Assembly: GCF_048320135.1 (NCBI RefSeq)
Contig: NZ_CP182947.1
Location: forward strand, 3,472,001-3,536,000
Length of the DNA stretch: 64,000 bases
Origin: Ideonella_A sakaiensis_A
GTDB lineage: Bacteria; Pseudomonadota; Gammaproteobacteria; Burkholderiales; Burkholderiaceae_C
Reading direction: 5' to 3'
The position numbers and the translations under genes are program-made. Every line of letters starts with the position of its first letter. Position 1 is the stretch's first letter. The notes beneath the pieces were generated by a model. That model had not been told where the DNA came from. It saw nothing but the letters and a program-made list of their open reading frames with translations, and did no database searches. This document shows positions 44,444 through 54,279 of this stretch, one piece after another.

Positions 44444-45991
44444 ATGGAAGCTGCTGCCTTGACTGAACAGACGCGCCCCCGCGCCGGCGCCGAAGCCGCC
44501 GGTTTCAGCCTGCTGGTTGTCGATGATGAACCCGACCTGCGCACGCTGTACGAACTGACGCTGGTGCGCGAGGGCTACCGCATCGATACCGCCGGCGATG
44601 TCGGGCAGGCGATGGCGCGGCTGGCTGAACGCCAGTACGACGCGATCATCACCGACATGCGGCTGCCCGATGGCAGCGGCCTCGATCTGCTGCACCACCT
44701 CGAGGAAACCGGGCGTGCCGAAAAGGCGCTGGTCATCACCGCCTACGGCTCGGCCGAAAATGCCGTCGAGGCGCTGAAGGCCGGTGCCTACGACTATCTG
44801 ACCAAGCCGGTCGATCTGAAGCAGTTCCGGATCGCCGTCGCGTCGGCACTGGCCGGTGCACGCGCCACGCCGCTTTCGATCTCTTCTTCCGGTGCCGCGT
44901 CGCCGACGGCCACCACACGACCGCAGCGCCGTGCCGCGGCACCGGCCAGTGCCTCGCTGGCGCGGATGGCCGGCGCGTCGGCAGCGATGCAGGAAGTGCG
45001 CGCGCTGATCCACAAGGTTGCGCGCAGCATGGCGCCGGTGCTGGTGCAGGGTGAATCGGGCACCGGCAAGGAATTGGTGGCGCGCGCGATCCATGAAGTC
45101 AGCGCACGCCAGGGGCAGCCGTTTGTAGCGGTCAATTGCGGCGCAATTCCCGAGCAGTTGCTCGAGGCCGAGTTTTTCGGCTACCGCAAAGGTGCTTTTA
45201 CTGGTGCCGCCGAGGACCGGGCCGGCTTTTTCCAGGCCGCCAGCGGCGGCACCTTGTTTCTCGACGAAATCGGCGATCTGCCGCTGGCGATGCAGAGCAA
45301 ATTGCTGCGCGCGATCCAGGAGCGGGCGGTGCGCCCGGTCGGCGCGGTCGCCGAACAGCCGGTCGATGTGCGCCTGCTCAGCGCCACCCACAAGGAACTG
45401 ACCGACGAAGTGCAGGCCGGCCGCTTCCGCCAGGACCTGTTTTATCGCCTGAACGTGATCCGTATTCGCGTGCCACCGCTGCGCGAACGGGTCGTCGATC
45501 TGCCCGAGATCGCCGCGCAGATGCTGGAACGCATCACCGTTGAGGCCGGTGTCAGTCCGGCGCCGAGCCTGAGCGCCGACGCGCTGGCTCGGCTGGCCCG
45601 CTACCAGTTTCCCGGCAATGTCCGCGAACTGGAGAACCTGCTGCACCGCGTCGTTGCGTTGGCCGACGGCACCGTGATCGACGTGGCCGATCTGGGCTTG
45701 CCCGATGTCGATATCAGCGACTCGGGTGATGCCGATGTCGATCTGCTGCCACCGCCTCCTGCGGCCCCGGCCGCCGATGCGGCCGTGGTGGCGCTGCCGA
45801 GCAACCTCGAGGCCTACCTCGACCAGGTCGAGCGCGACATCCTGCTGCGTGCGCTGGAGCGGCACCGCTTCAACCGCACCGCGGCCGGCGCCAGCCTCGG
45901 GCTGTCGCTGCGCCAGATGCGCTACCGGATGGCGCGGCTGAACATCGGCGTCGGCAATGAGGCAGGCGGCGACGGCAGCGACCATGGCTGA
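44444..45991 (+). CDS. pilR: PilR-like sigma-54-dependent response regulator
   Basis: A protein of 515 residues. Receiver domain with acidic pocket VVDDEP and phospho-acceptor Asp71 (IITDMRLPDG); AAA+ domain with GESGTGKELVARAIHE, the sigma-54 contact loop GAFTGA, and GGTLFLDEIGDLPL; a Fis-type HTH at the C-terminus (FNRTAAGASLGLSLRQMRYR). Activates sigma-54 promoters when phosphorylated by the kinase encoded 27 bp upstream. The linker between receiver and AAA+ domains is long and Ser/Ala-rich. Confidence 0.92.
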   Translation: MEAAALTEQTRPRAGAEAAGFSLLVVDDEPDLRTLYELTLVREGYRIDTAGDVGQAMARLAERQYDAIITDMRLPDGSGLDLLHHLEETGRAEKALVITAYGSAENAVEALKAGAYDYLTKPVDLKQFRIAVASALAGARATPLSISSSGAASPTATTRPQRRAAAPASASLARMAGASAAMQEVRALIHKVARSMAPVLVQGESGTGKELVARAIHEVSARQGQPFVAVNCGAIPEQLLEAEFFGYRKGAFTGAAEDRAGFFQAASGGTLFLDEIGDLPLAMQSKLLRAIQERAVRPVGAVAEQPVDVRLLSATHKELTDEVQAGRFRQDLFYRLNVIRIRVPPLRERVVDLPEIAAQMLERITVEAGVSPAPSLSADALARLARYQFPGNVRELENLLHRVVALADGTVIDVADLGLPDVDISDSGDADVDLLPPPPAAPAADAAVVALPSNLEAYLDQVERDILLRALERHRFNRTAAGASLGLSLRQMRYRMARLNIGVGNEAGGDGSDHG

Positions 45992-46006
45992 GCGGCGGCA
46001 GCGCTG

Positions 46007-46612
46007 ATGCGCCGGGCGAGCTGGATCGACGGCTGGTATCAGCGGGCCAAACCCCGGCCGTCGCCAAACCACGGGCCGCGCCCGGCGGGCGTCTCGCCGT
46101 GGCTGGTGGTGCTGCACTCGATCAGTCTTCCGCCCGGCATCTACCAGGGCGATGCCATCGAGCGGCTGTTCACGAACCGCCTCGACTGCGACGAACACCC
46201 GTATTTCGACGGCCTGCGCGGTGTCGAGGTGTCGGCCCATTTCGTGATCCGTCGCAGCGGCCGACTGATGCAGTTCGTCTCGTGCGAGCGGCGCGCCTGG
46301 CATGCCGGCGCCTCGCACTGGCGCGGTGCCGACAATTGCAATGACTTCTCGATCGGCATCGAGCTCGAAGGCCTCGAAGGCGAGCGTTTCGACGCGCGCC
46401 AGTATCCGGTGCTGTGCCGGCTGCTGCGTGCACTCGCGCGCCGCTATCCGCTGCGCGAGGTGGTCGGACACGAACATGTTGCGCCGGGCCGCAAGGGCGA
46501 CCCGGGCGCGGGATTCGACTGGCTCGAACTCGCACATCGAACCGGCTGGCCGCGGCGGCGTTTTCCGCCGTTGTGCGGCGGATTGGAGACTGGGAGTTTC
46601 CCGAAGGCGTGA
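46007..46612 (+). CDS. ampD: 1,6-anhydro-N-acetylmuramyl-L-alanine amidase AmpD
   Basis: A protein of 201 residues. Amidase_2 fold with zinc ligands His37 (VVLHSISLP), His157 and Asp165 (HEHVAPGRKGDPG), and the substrate-binding SAHFVIRRSGRLMQFV. Cytoplasmic enzyme that removes the peptide from anhydro-muropeptides during wall recycling; loss induces AmpC in species that have it. No signal peptide, as expected. It follows pilR by 15 bp on the same strand. Confidence 0.95.
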   Translation: MRRASWIDGWYQRAKPRPSPNHGPRPAGVSPWLVVLHSISLPPGIYQGDAIERLFTNRLDCDEHPYFDGLRGVEVSAHFVIRRSGRLMQFVSCERRAWHAGASHWRGADNCNDFSIGIELEGLEGERFDARQYPVLCRLLRALARRYPLREVVGHEHVAPGRKGDPGAGFDWLELAHRTGWPRRRFPPLCGGLETGSFPKA

Positions 46613-47134
46613 GCTCGGTTGATGCCGCTGGCACGGCTGCAGCGGGTTCGCCGATGCTGATTCGCAAGCAAGCAACAACGCGGCCTGCAAACGGATTTCG
46701 GCCGCAGATGCAGCAGGCAAAAGGCTCCTGGCCCGCGTTGCCAGTCATCAGTTGAAAAGCGCCGCAAGGGCGCTTCCAAGCGGAGGCGAGACGACTTCCG
46801 GCGGGTTGGTCGAGTGTTGAAAACTTTTCAAGCCGGACGCTAGCGGTAGTGCTTGTGGTGCCTACAGCCCCTAGATATAGTGTCTCTCGTGGTATCCTTC
46901 AATCCTCCAGACCGCGCTCCATCAAGGCCTTTGCAGGCCTCGGTCGGCAGCGCTGACGGCGGCTCGGCAACGGCCTCTGGCCGCGCAGCGGAAAGACCGG
47001 TTGGTCTGCCGCGCGATTCGACCGCCACCGCCGCCGACCGGCTGCCGACGGACACCATTTTCCCGCTTCAATCGTTGCCCGCGCAGCGTTGAAGCCGCCG
47101 ATCCACCCTGAAATCTGAAACAGGCGCACCAGAC
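46613..47134. other. Non-coding leader region upstream of nrdA
   Basis: 522 bp without a credible gene. It holds a hairpin AAGCGCC-GCAAG-GGCGCTT (46757-46775), possibly the end of the ampD transcript, a 15-bp palindrome TTGAAAACTTTTCAA (46817-46831), the nrdA promoter, and about 250 bases of GC-rich leader from the promoter to the nrdA start. Confidence 0.6.
46837..46884 (+). promoter_or_regulatory. Candidate nrdAB promoter with paired NrdR boxes
   Basis: Two 16-bp sites, ACGCTAGCGGTAGTGC (46837-46852) and CCCTAGATATAGTGTC (46869-46884), lie 32 bp apart start to start. This is the tandem spacing of NrdR boxes, and the second fits the ACACTATATCTAG-type consensus on the reverse strand. Between and over them are TTGTGG (46853-46858) and TATAGT (46876-46881), 17 bp apart, a plausible sigma-70 promoter. 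NrdR would repress nrdAB by covering it. The first box is a weaker match. Confidence 0.6.
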
Positions 47135-50032
47135 ATGCAAACCTCTTCACCGACAGCCACCGCCGACATCCAACCCGCGAAGACGACGGCCGCACATCCG
47201 GCCGCATCGAGCCAGACCTCTGCCTACCAGGGCTACCAGATCATCCGCCGCAATGGCGCGGTCGTCTCGTTCGAGCCGAACAAGATTGCGGTGGCGCTGA
47301 TGAAGGCCTTCCTGGCGGTTCATGGAACGCAAGGTGCAGCGTCGGCGAGCGTGCGCGAGACTGTCGACGGGCTGACCGAGTCGGTCGTGCGCGGCCTGCT
47401 GCGTTCGCGGCCCGGTGGCGGCACCTTCCACATCGAGGATGTGCAGGACCAGGTCGAGCTCGGCCTGATGCGTGGTGGCCACCATGAAGTGGCGCGTGCC
47501 TATGTGTTGTACCGCGAGCGCCGCACCCAGGAGCGTGCGCGCCAGGGCGTGCCGGCGACGCCGGCCGAGGCCGAACTGCAGGTCACCGACCGTGGCCAGC
47601 GCATGCCGCTCGACTGGGCCCGCCTGCAGACCCTGGTCAGTTCGGCCTGCGAAGACCTCGGCAGCGAGGTGCGTCCGGAGCCGATCCTGCAGGAGACGCG
47701 GCGCAACCTGTACGACGGCGTGCCGATCGACGAAGTCCACAAGGCGGCGATCCTCGCCGCGCGCACGCTGATCGAGAAGGATCCGGGCTACAACCGGGTC
47801 ACCGCGCGCCTGTTGCTGCACACGATCCGCAAGGAGATCCTCGGTGAAGAGGTGCTGCATTCGGAAATGGCGACACGTTATGCCGACTATTTCCCGGCCT
47901 TCATCAAGAAGGGCGTACAGGCCGAACTGCTCGACGAGAAGCTGCTGCAGTTCGACCTGGCGCGGCTCGGCGCGGCGCTGAAGCCTGAACGTGACATGCA
48001 GTTCGACTACCTCGGCCTGCAGACGCTGTACGACCGCTATTTCCTGCATGTCTCGGACGTGCGCATCGAGTTGCCGCAGGCTTTCTATATGCGCGTGTCG
48101 ATGGGTCTGTCGCTGAACGAGATCGACCGCGAGGCGCGGGCGATCGAGTTCTACGAGGTGCTGTCGAGCTTCGACTTCATGAGCAGCACGCCGACGCTGT
48201 TCAATTCCGGCACCCGTCGCTCGCAGCTGTCGAGCTGCTACCTGACGACCGTCAGCGACGACCTCGACGGCATCTACGAGGCGCTGAAGGAAAACGCGCT
48301 GCTGTCGAAGTTTGCCGGCGGTCTCGGCAACGACTGGACCAATGTGCGCGCGCTCGGCTCCCACATCAAGGGCACCAACGGCAAGAGCCAGGGTGTCGTG
48401 CCGTTCCTGAAGGTCGTCAACGACACCGCGGTGGCGGTGAATCAGGGCGGCAAGCGCAAGGGTGCGGTCTGCGCCTACCTGGAAACCTGGCACCTCGACA
48501 TCGAGGAATTCCTCGAGCTGCGCAAGAACACCGGTGACGACCGTCGGCGCACGCACGACATGAATACCGCCAACTGGATCCCGGACCTGTTCATGCAGCG
48601 GGTGATCGACGGCGGCAACTGGACGCTGTTCTCGCCGAGCACCTGCCCGGACCTGCACGACAAGTTCGGCAAGGACTTCGTCGACGCCTATACCGCCTAC
48701 GAGGACAAGGCGGCGCGTGGCGAGATCAAGCTCTTCAAGACGATGCCGGCGCGCGACCTGTGGCGCAAGATGCTGTCGATGCTGTTCGAGACCGGCCATC
48801 CGTGGATCACCTTCAAGGATGCCTGCAACGTGCGTTCGCCGCAGCAGCATGTCGGCGTCGTCCATTCGAGCAACCTGTGCACCGAGATCACGCTGAATAC
48901 CAGCGAGACCGAAATCGCGGTCTGCAACCTCGGCTCGGTGAACCTGGTGCAGCACGTCGTCGACGGGCAGATCGACCAGGCCAAGCTGAAGCGCACCGTC
49001 GCGACCGCGATGCGCATGCTCGACAACGTGATCGACATCAACTACTACGCGGTCAAGAAGGCGCGCGACTCGAACCTGCGGCACCGGCCGGTCGGCCTCG
49101 GCATCATGGGATTCCAGGATGCCTTGTACGAACTGCGCGTGCCGTATGCGTCGGAGGAGGCGGTGGCCTTTGCCGATCGCTCGATGGAAGCCGTCTGCTA
49201 CCACGCCTACTGGGCGTCGACCGAGCTGGCCGCCGAGCGTGGCCGCTACTCGAGCTACCGCGGCTCGCTGTGGGATCGCGGCATCCTGCCGATCGATTCG
49301 CTCGACCTGCTGAGCCAGTCGCGTGGCGGCCACGTCGAGGTCGACCGCAGCAGCACGCTCGACTGGGATGCGCTGCGCCAGCGCATTGCCGCCCACGGCA
49401 TGCGCAACAGCAACTGCGTCGCGATCGCGCCGACCGCAACGATCTCGAACATCGTCGGCGTCAGCGCATCGATCGAGCCGTCGTTCGGCAACCTGTCGGT
49501 CAAGTCGAATCTGTCCGGCGAGTTCACACTGCTCAACGAGTACCTGGTCCGTGACCTGAAGAAGCTCGGCCTGTGGGACGACGTGATGGTGATGGACCTG
49601 AAGCACTTCGACGGTTCGCTGCGCCGCATCGACCGTGTGCCGGAGGATCTGAAGGACCTGTACGCAACCGCATTCGAGATCGAGACGCAGTGGCTGGTCG
49701 AGGCAGCAGCGCGGCGCCAGAAGTGGATCGACCAGGCGCAGTCGCTGAACATCTACATGGCCGGCGCGTCGGGCAAGAAGCTCGACGAGACCTACAAGCT
49801 GGCCTGGCTGCGCGGCCTGAAAACCACCTACTACCTGCGCACCGTCGGCGCGACACACGCCGAGAAATCGACCGTCAAGAGCGGCCGCATGAATGCCGTC
49901 GACAGTGGTGCTTCGGCAGCATCGACGCAAGCGGCGGCCAAGCCTGCCGAGCATGTCGAAGTCGGCACCGAAGCCGCCACCGACATCAAGTTCTGCGCGA
50001 TCGACGACCCCGGTTGCGAAGCCTGCCAGTGA
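47135..50032 (+). CDS. nrdA: Class Ia ribonucleoside-diphosphate reductase, alpha subunit
   Basis: A protein of 965 residues. After a low-complexity start there is an ATP-cone (YQIIRRNGAVVSFEPNKIAV) and a second ATP-cone-like region (residues ~150-245), as in other ~960-residue NrdA proteins such as that of Pseudomonas. The catalytic barrel contains the cysteines in SSCYLTT and NLCTEITLN, and the C-terminal tail ends DPGCEACQ, the redox-shuttling pair. Reduces NDPs to dNDPs with NrdB. nrdB follows after 200 bp. Confidence 0.97.
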   Translation: MQTSSPTATADIQPAKTTAAHPAASSQTSAYQGYQIIRRNGAVVSFEPNKIAVALMKAFLAVHGTQGAASASVRETVDGLTESVVRGLLRSRPGGGTFHIEDVQDQVELGLMRGGHHEVARAYVLYRERRTQERARQGVPATPAEAELQVTDRGQRMPLDWARLQTLVSSACEDLGSEVRPEPILQETRRNLYDGVPIDEVHKAAILAARTLIEKDPGYNRVTARLLLHTIRKEILGEEVLHSEMATRYADYFPAFIKKGVQAELLDEKLLQFDLARLGAALKPERDMQFDYLGLQTLYDRYFLHVSDVRIELPQAFYMRVSMGLSLNEIDREARAIEFYEVLSSFDFMSSTPTLFNSGTRRSQLSSCYLTTVSDDLDGIYEALKENALLSKFAGGLGNDWTNVRALGSHIKGTNGKSQGVVPFLKVVNDTAVAVNQGGKRKGAVCAYLETWHLDIEEFLELRKNTGDDRRRTHDMNTANWIPDLFMQRVIDGGNWTLFSPSTCPDLHDKFGKDFVDAYTAYEDKAARGEIKLFKTMPARDLWRKMLSMLFETGHPWITFKDACNVRSPQQHVGVVHSSNLCTEITLNTSETEIAVCNLGSVNLVQHVVDGQIDQAKLKRTVATAMRMLDNVIDINYYAVKKARDSNLRHRPVGLGIMGFQDALYELRVPYASEEAVAFADRSMEAVCYHAYWASTELAAERGRYSSYRGSLWDRGILPIDSLDLLSQSRGGHVEVDRSSTLDWDALRQRIAAHGMRNSNCVAIAPTATISNIVGVSASIEPSFGNLSVKSNLSGEFTLLNEYLVRDLKKLGLWDDVMVMDLKHFDGSLRRIDRVPEDLKDLYATAFEIETQWLVEAAARRQKWIDQAQSLNIYMAGASGKKLDETYKLAWLRGLKTTYYLRTVGATHAEKSTVKSGRMNAVDSGASAASTQAAAKPAEHVEVGTEAATDIKFCAIDDPGCEACQ

Positions 50033-50040
50033 GTCGTGCG

Positions 50041-50070
50041 AAGCGGATCGGCAGCGATGTCGATCCGCTT
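50041..50070 (+). terminator. Hairpin after nrdA
   Basis: AAGCGGATCG and CGATCCGCTT form a perfect 10-bp stem around a 10-base loop, followed by only TTT, 8 bp past the nrdA stop. It may be a weak terminator or a stabilising hairpin that sets the nrdA:nrdB ratio. Confidence 0.5.
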
Positions 50071-50232
50071 TGATGCGATGCACTGATGCGGCTGCGATCG
50101 ACACCACGTCGATCGCTTCGATGCTCGATGCAATAGAGCAACATCAGCGATTCATGAGACAGCACGAATGTCAAGATTTGCTTGGTGTTTGAACGCAACA
50201 CTCCGATAATTGAACGACTTAGGAAAGACACC

Positions 50233-51483
50233 ATGTTGGTCTGGGAAGAAGAAACAAACCCCTCGACATCACACACACCGAGCCCCGCGCAAAAGCCGTC
50301 TTCAACGAGCACTGCCCGCGGGATGTCCTCGTCACTGTCTTCATCCTCCACTTCAGCAACGCCGGTCGATCAGTCGAGTGCCTTCGTTGCCTCGCCGGCA
50401 TTGAATCTTCAGACGCTTCCTGCTGCCGCTGCAGCTGGCGAAGCAAAGGCGCAGGCGCCTGCCACCGGCCGCGTGAAGGCGGCCGACAAACGCATCATCA
50501 ACGGCCGCACCGACGTCAACCAGCTGGTGCCGTTCAAATACAAGTGGGCGTGGGAAAAATACCTCGCCACCTGCTCGAACCACTGGATGCCGCAGGAGAT
50601 CAACATGTCGCGCGATATCGCGACCTGGAAGGATCCGAACGGCCTGTCGGAAGACGAGCGGCGCATCATCAAGCGCAACCTCGGCTTCTTCGTCACCGCC
50701 GATTCGCTGGCGGCGAACAACATCGTCCTCGGCACCTACCGCCACATCACCGCACCGGAGTGCCGCCAGTTTCTGCTGCGCCAGGCCTTCGAGGAGGCGA
50801 TCCACACGCACGCCTACCAGTACATCGTCGAATCGCTCGGGCTCGACGAGAGCGAGATCTTCAACGCCTACCACGAGGTCTCGTCGATCCGCGACAAGGA
50901 CGAATTCCTGATCCCCTTCATCGAGGCGATCATGGATCCGAACTTCGAGACCGGTACGCCGCAGAACGACCAGACTTTGCTGAAGAGCCTGATCGTGTTT
51001 GCCTGCCTGATGGAAGGCCTGTTCTTCTACGTCGGCTTCACGCAGATCCTCGCGCTCGGCCGGCAGAACAAGATGACCGGTGCTGCCGAGCAGTACCAGT
51101 ACATCCTGCGCGACGAGTCGATGCACTGCAACTTCGGCATCGACCTGATCAACCAGATCAAGCTCGAGAACCCGCAGCTGTGGACGCCGGCGTTCAAGGC
51201 CGAGGTCAAGGCCTTGTTCCTGAAGGCGGTCGAGCTCGAATACCGCTACGCCGAAGACACGATGCCGCGCGGCGTGCTCGGCATGAACGCATCGATGTTC
51301 AAGGGTTATCTGCGTTACATCGCGAACCGGCGAGCAACGCAGATCGGGCTGGAGGAGTTGTTCCCGAACGAGGAAAACCCCTTCCCGTGGATGAGTGAAA
51401 TGATCGATCTGAAAAAGGAGCGGAATTTTTTCGAGACTCGCGTCATCGAATACCAGTCCGGCGGCGCGTTGTCGTGGGACTGA
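50233..51483 (+). CDS. nrdB: Class Ia ribonucleoside-diphosphate reductase, beta subunit
   Basis: A protein of 416 residues from the ATG at 50233, which has AGGAAAG 7 bases upstream; a GTG at 50182 would extend it without family similarity. Residues ~1-75 are a Ser/Ala/Pro-rich extension not present in short NrdB proteins. The di-iron helices follow: [16 protein letters not shown], then [15 protein letters not shown] and [14 protein letters not shown], providing the Glu/His ligands. Holds the tyrosyl radical cofactor for NrdA. Confidence 0.96.
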   Translation: MLVWEEETNPSTSHTPSPAQKPSSTSTARGMSSSLSSSSTSATPVDQSSAFVASPALNLQTLPAAAAAGEAKAQAPATGRVKAADKRIINGRTDVNQLVPFKYKWAWEKYLATCSNHWMPQEINMSRDIATWKDPNGLSEDERRIIKRNLGFFVTADSLAANNIVLGTYRHITAPECRQFLLRQAFEEAIHTHAYQYIVESLGLDESEIFNAYHEVSSIRDKDEFLIPFIEAIMDPNFETGTPQNDQTLLKSLIVFACLMEGLFFYVGFTQILALGRQNKMTGAAEQYQYILRDESMHCNFGIDLINQIKLENPQLWTPAFKAEVKALFLKAVELEYRYAEDTMPRGVLGMNASMFKGYLRYIANRRATQIGLEELFPNEENPFPWMSEMIDLKKERNFFETRVIEYQSGGALSWD

Positions 51484-51705
51484 TTGCACAAACCCGCGGA
51501 GATTGGGTCGTGCACAAAGATGGATCAAGAAGATTTTCACCCCGCGATGCAGCGACGCAGAAGCGCTGCGGGCGAGGTGTCTCAGATTCACCGCACCAGG
51601 CGCACCCTGAGGGGCAAAGCGCTGGGTGGTGAATAGCTGCCAGGCCTCGGCAATTTTTTGCAGGCGTCCGGCAGTGTTTTTTCCACTTGATCAAGGAGAA
51701 ATCTA

Positions 51706-52176
51706 ATGGCAACTGCAAAGAAGGCCGCTTCGGCCAAGAAGGCGCCGGCGAAGAAGGCGCCGGCTAAGAAAGCGCCGGCCAAGAAGGCCGCTGCGAAGAA
51801 GGCACCGGCCAAGAAGGCGGCGGCCAAGAAGGCGCCGGCGAAGAAGGTCGCTGCGAAGAAGGCACCGGCGAAGAAGGTCGCTGCGAAGAAGGCACCGGCC
51901 AAGAAGGCGGCGGCGAAGAAGGCACCTGCGAAGAAGACTGCAGCGAAGAAGGCGCCTGCGAAGAAGGCGGCACCGGCGAAGAAGGCTCCGGCCAAGAAGG
52001 CGGCTGCGAAGAAGGCGCCTGCGAAGAAGGCTGCGGCGAAGAAGCCGGCATCGAAGAAGGCGGCAAAGAAAGCGCCCGCTGCCGCTCCCGCTGGTGCCCC
52101 TGCGCCTGCGCCCGCTGCGAAGACGTCGCTGAGCCCGCAAGCGGCCTGGCCGTTTCCGACCGGCAACAAGCCCTGA
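51706..52176 (+). CDS. Histone H1-like Lys/Ala/Pro-rich protein
   Basis: A protein of 156 residues made almost entirely of [13 protein letters not shown] repeats, ending in an Ala/Pro tail ([18 protein letters not shown]). AAGGAG lies 7 bases before the ATG. It resembles the H1-like DNA-binding proteins (AlgP, bacterial H1 homologues) that occur beside nrdB in related genomes; it probably binds DNA non-specifically. Low-complexity DNA of this kind varies in length between strains. A strong terminator follows. Confidence 0.88.
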   Translation: MATAKKAASAKKAPAKKAPAKKAPAKKAAAKKAPAKKAAAKKAPAKKVAAKKAPAKKVAAKKAPAKKAAAKKAPAKKTAAKKAPAKKAAPAKKAPAKKAAAKKAPAKKAAAKKPASKKAAKKAPAAAPAGAPAPAPAAKTSLSPQAAWPFPTGNKP

Positions 52177-52196
52177 CCGTTCGGTCGAGCAAACTC

Positions 52197-52220
52197 AACC
52201 CGGCTTCGGCCGGGTTTTTT
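52197..52220 (+). terminator. Rho-independent terminator after the H1-like gene
   Basis: AACCCGGC-TTCG-GCCGGGTT (52197-52216) followed by a run of T to 52220. The convergent kinase gene ends at 52263, so it may serve both strands. Confidence 0.9.
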
Positions 52221-52262
52221 CTTGGCCGACGCGGCGGCCGTGGACGCGCGCCGCCCGGCTGC

Positions 52263-53168
52263 TTACAGGCCGAGGGCGCTGCGGTCGATCGCGTGGTTCT
52301 GACCGCCGCGCTCGGCGATCTTCAACGCGCCGAGCCGGTTGCCGAGTTCGGCGCAGCGTGCCAGCGGCCAATCGCGTTCCAGCCCGTACAGCAGCGCTGC
52401 ACGGAAGGCGTCGCCGCAGCCGGTCGGGTCGACCACTTCGGTCGCAGCGACGCCGGCAATGTGGCTTCGCTGCCCCTGTTCCCAGATCTCGCAGCCGTCG
52501 GGGCCGAGCGTGACGACGACGCCGCGCAGTTTCGATCGAGACATCGATTCGAGCGATTCGCCGGTGCGGTCGCAGAGCATCTTCGCTTCGTAGTCGTTCA
52601 GCGCGACCCAGCTCGCCTGCTCGACAAAACGCCGCAGTTCGGCGCCATCGAACATCGGCAGGCCCTGGCCCGGGTCGAAGATGAACGGGATGTTGGCCTT
52701 CGCCAGTTGCTCGGCATGCTGCAGCATCGCGTCACGACCATCCGGCGCAATGATCGCGATCTTCAGGTCATCACGTGCCGGCACCGCCGTCTGGTGCGCC
52801 GACTGCATCGCGCCAGGGTGAAATGCGGTGATCTGGTTGTTGTCGGTATCCGTGATGATGATCGCCTGCGCGGTATAGCTGTCGGCGACTTCGGCGACAT
52901 GGCTGGTATCGACGCCCCATTCGGCAAGGCGGGCGACATACTCCTGGCCGTCGCTGCCGACCGCCGCCATCACCACCGGCTGGCCGCCGATGCCGCGCAG
53001 GTTGTAGGCGATGTTGCCGGCGCAGCCGCCGAATTCGCGGCGCAGCGTCGGCACCAGAAAACTGACATTCAGGATGTGCACCTGGTCGGGCAGGATCTGC
53101 TGCGCGAAGCGACCCGGGAAGGTGGTGATGGTGTCGAACGCAAGGGATCCGCAAATCAAGGCCGGCAT
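52263..53168 (-). CDS. PfkB-family sugar/nucleoside kinase
   Basis: A protein of 301 residues from the ATG at 53168; the frame runs further upstream over the neighbouring gene. The N-terminal GGCAGNIAYNLRGIG and C-terminal DPTGCGDAFRAALLYGL are the PfkB signatures; the latter holds the anion hole and catalytic Asp. Similar proteins beside prmA/acc genes are often annotated adenosine kinase-like. The substrate cannot be read from the sequence. Last gene of the minus-strand run that starts at 63220. Confidence 0.88.
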   Translation of the reverse strand: MPALICGSLAFDTITTFPGRFAQQILPDQVHILNVSFLVPTLRREFGGCAGNIAYNLRGIGGQPVVMAAVGSDGQEYVARLAEWGVDTSHVAEVADSYTAQAIIITDTDNNQITAFHPGAMQSAHQTAVPARDDLKIAIIAPDGRDAMLQHAEQLAKANIPFIFDPGQGLPMFDGAELRRFVEQASWVALNDYEAKMLCDRTGESLESMSRSKLRGVVVTLGPDGCEIWEQGQRSHIAGVAATEVVDPTGCGDAFRAALLYGLERDWPLARCAELGNRLGALKIAERGGQNHAIDRSALGL

Positions 53169-53218
53169 GGCTGCTCCAGAAAAAGGGGGAATCGGCGCGC
53201 CGGTCGCGCGCCTGGGGT

Positions 53219-54256
53219 TCAGGGGTAGAACAATTCGACGGTATAGCCGGCAATGCGACGCTCGCCGGCGCTGACGACGATCTGCACCGGCAGATCCGAA
53301 TTGGCGGCGAGCACCGGCGGCTCGATCCGGAAGTCGCTCGGCAGCAGCGCTTTCCTGGCGATCAGCCGGCCTTCGAAGTCGGTCAGGCTCAGTTCGACCG
53401 CCGGCATTGCCAGCGTGTCGTTGCTGCGGTTGCGCATCGTCAGGCTCAGTCGCGCCGCATCGGCCCGATCGGCCAGTTTCGTCAAGGCACTGTTGTCGAT
53501 CGTCACGTCGCGGATCTTGCGCGGTGCATCGATGCGGCAATCCCAGCGCGCGCAGGCACTGCGCAACCAGTCGCCGGCCAACGGCGACCGCGCGGCGATC
53601 GCGTCGCGCTCGTGGTAAACCACCTGCAGCAGCAACATCAGCACGAGGATCAGCGAGCTGCCGATCAGCGCCGCGCGCATCGCCGGGCTGCTCCATTTCG
53701 CCTCGCGGTCGGCGCGCCGCATGAAGCTCGGTGGCCGGCTCGCCGCGGCGGGGGTCGGCGCCGGCCAGGCAGCGCTGGCAAGGGCCTTGCCCGACGCGGA
53801 GGGCTCGGGCTGGTCGGCAATGATCGGCAACGCGTCTGTGGGTGCTGGCCCGGCGGCCGGCGGCTCGAATGCCGGGCGCCCCGCCGCGAGCGCAGCCGCT
53901 TCGGCATCGTCGAGGTCCAGGTCGAGCGGTCGCGGCGGCGGGTCGTCGGTCACTGCCGGCAGTGGATCGGACGCCGAGCGGTGGTCTTCTTCGGCCTCGC
54001 GCAGCAGCAGCTGGTGGGTATCGATCGGATCAGGCTCGGCGCTGAAACCGTGATCCGAGTCAAGCTCGTCGGAGCCCGCCCGGTCGGCCGTCTGGCCGGC
54101 AGGCTGCTGGCGATCGTCGAGATCGACCATGCCGTCGAGCGCGTCGAATACCGTGTCGCAGCGTCCGCAGCGAACCCAGCCGTCGGACACCTTCAGCTGA
54201 TCGTCGACGACGCGGAAAATCGTTCCGCAGGCGCTGCATCGGGTGGCCAGGCTCAT
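53219..54256 (-). CDS. MJ0042-type zinc-ribbon and DUF3426 membrane protein
   Basis: A protein of 345 residues from the ATG at 54256. An N-terminal zinc ribbon (RCSACGTIFRVV...VRCGRCDTVFD), a long acidic/proline-rich linker, one membrane helix (AALIGSSLILVLMLLLQVVY, residues ~195-215) and a C-terminal extracytoplasmic DUF3426 domain. Function unknown; the family usually sits directly after prmA, as it does here (23 bp). Confidence 0.87.
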   Translation of the reverse strand: MSLATRCSACGTIFRVVDDQLKVSDGWVRCGRCDTVFDALDGMVDLDDRQQPAGQTADRAGSDELDSDHGFSAEPDPIDTHQLLLREAEEDHRSASDPLPAVTDDPPPRPLDLDLDDAEAAALAAGRPAFEPPAAGPAPTDALPIIADQPEPSASGKALASAAWPAPTPAAASRPPSFMRRADREAKWSSPAMRAALIGSSLILVLMLLLQVVYHERDAIAARSPLAGDWLRSACARWDCRIDAPRKIRDVTIDNSALTKLADRADAARLSLTMRNRSNDTLAMPAVELSLTDFEGRLIARKALLPSDFRIEPPVLAANSDLPVQIVVSAGERRIAGYTVELFYP

Positions 54257-54279
54257 CGCGGTGCGCGCTCCGGTGTGGT

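Noticed and set aside
42641..46720. Minus-strand ORF of 1359 codons
   Set aside because: It lies antisense to pilS, pilR and ampD, all of which have clear family motifs; high GC keeps the opposite frame open.
47147..50107. Minus-strand ORF of 986 codons
   Set aside because: Antisense shadow of nrdA; the product has no recognisable domain.
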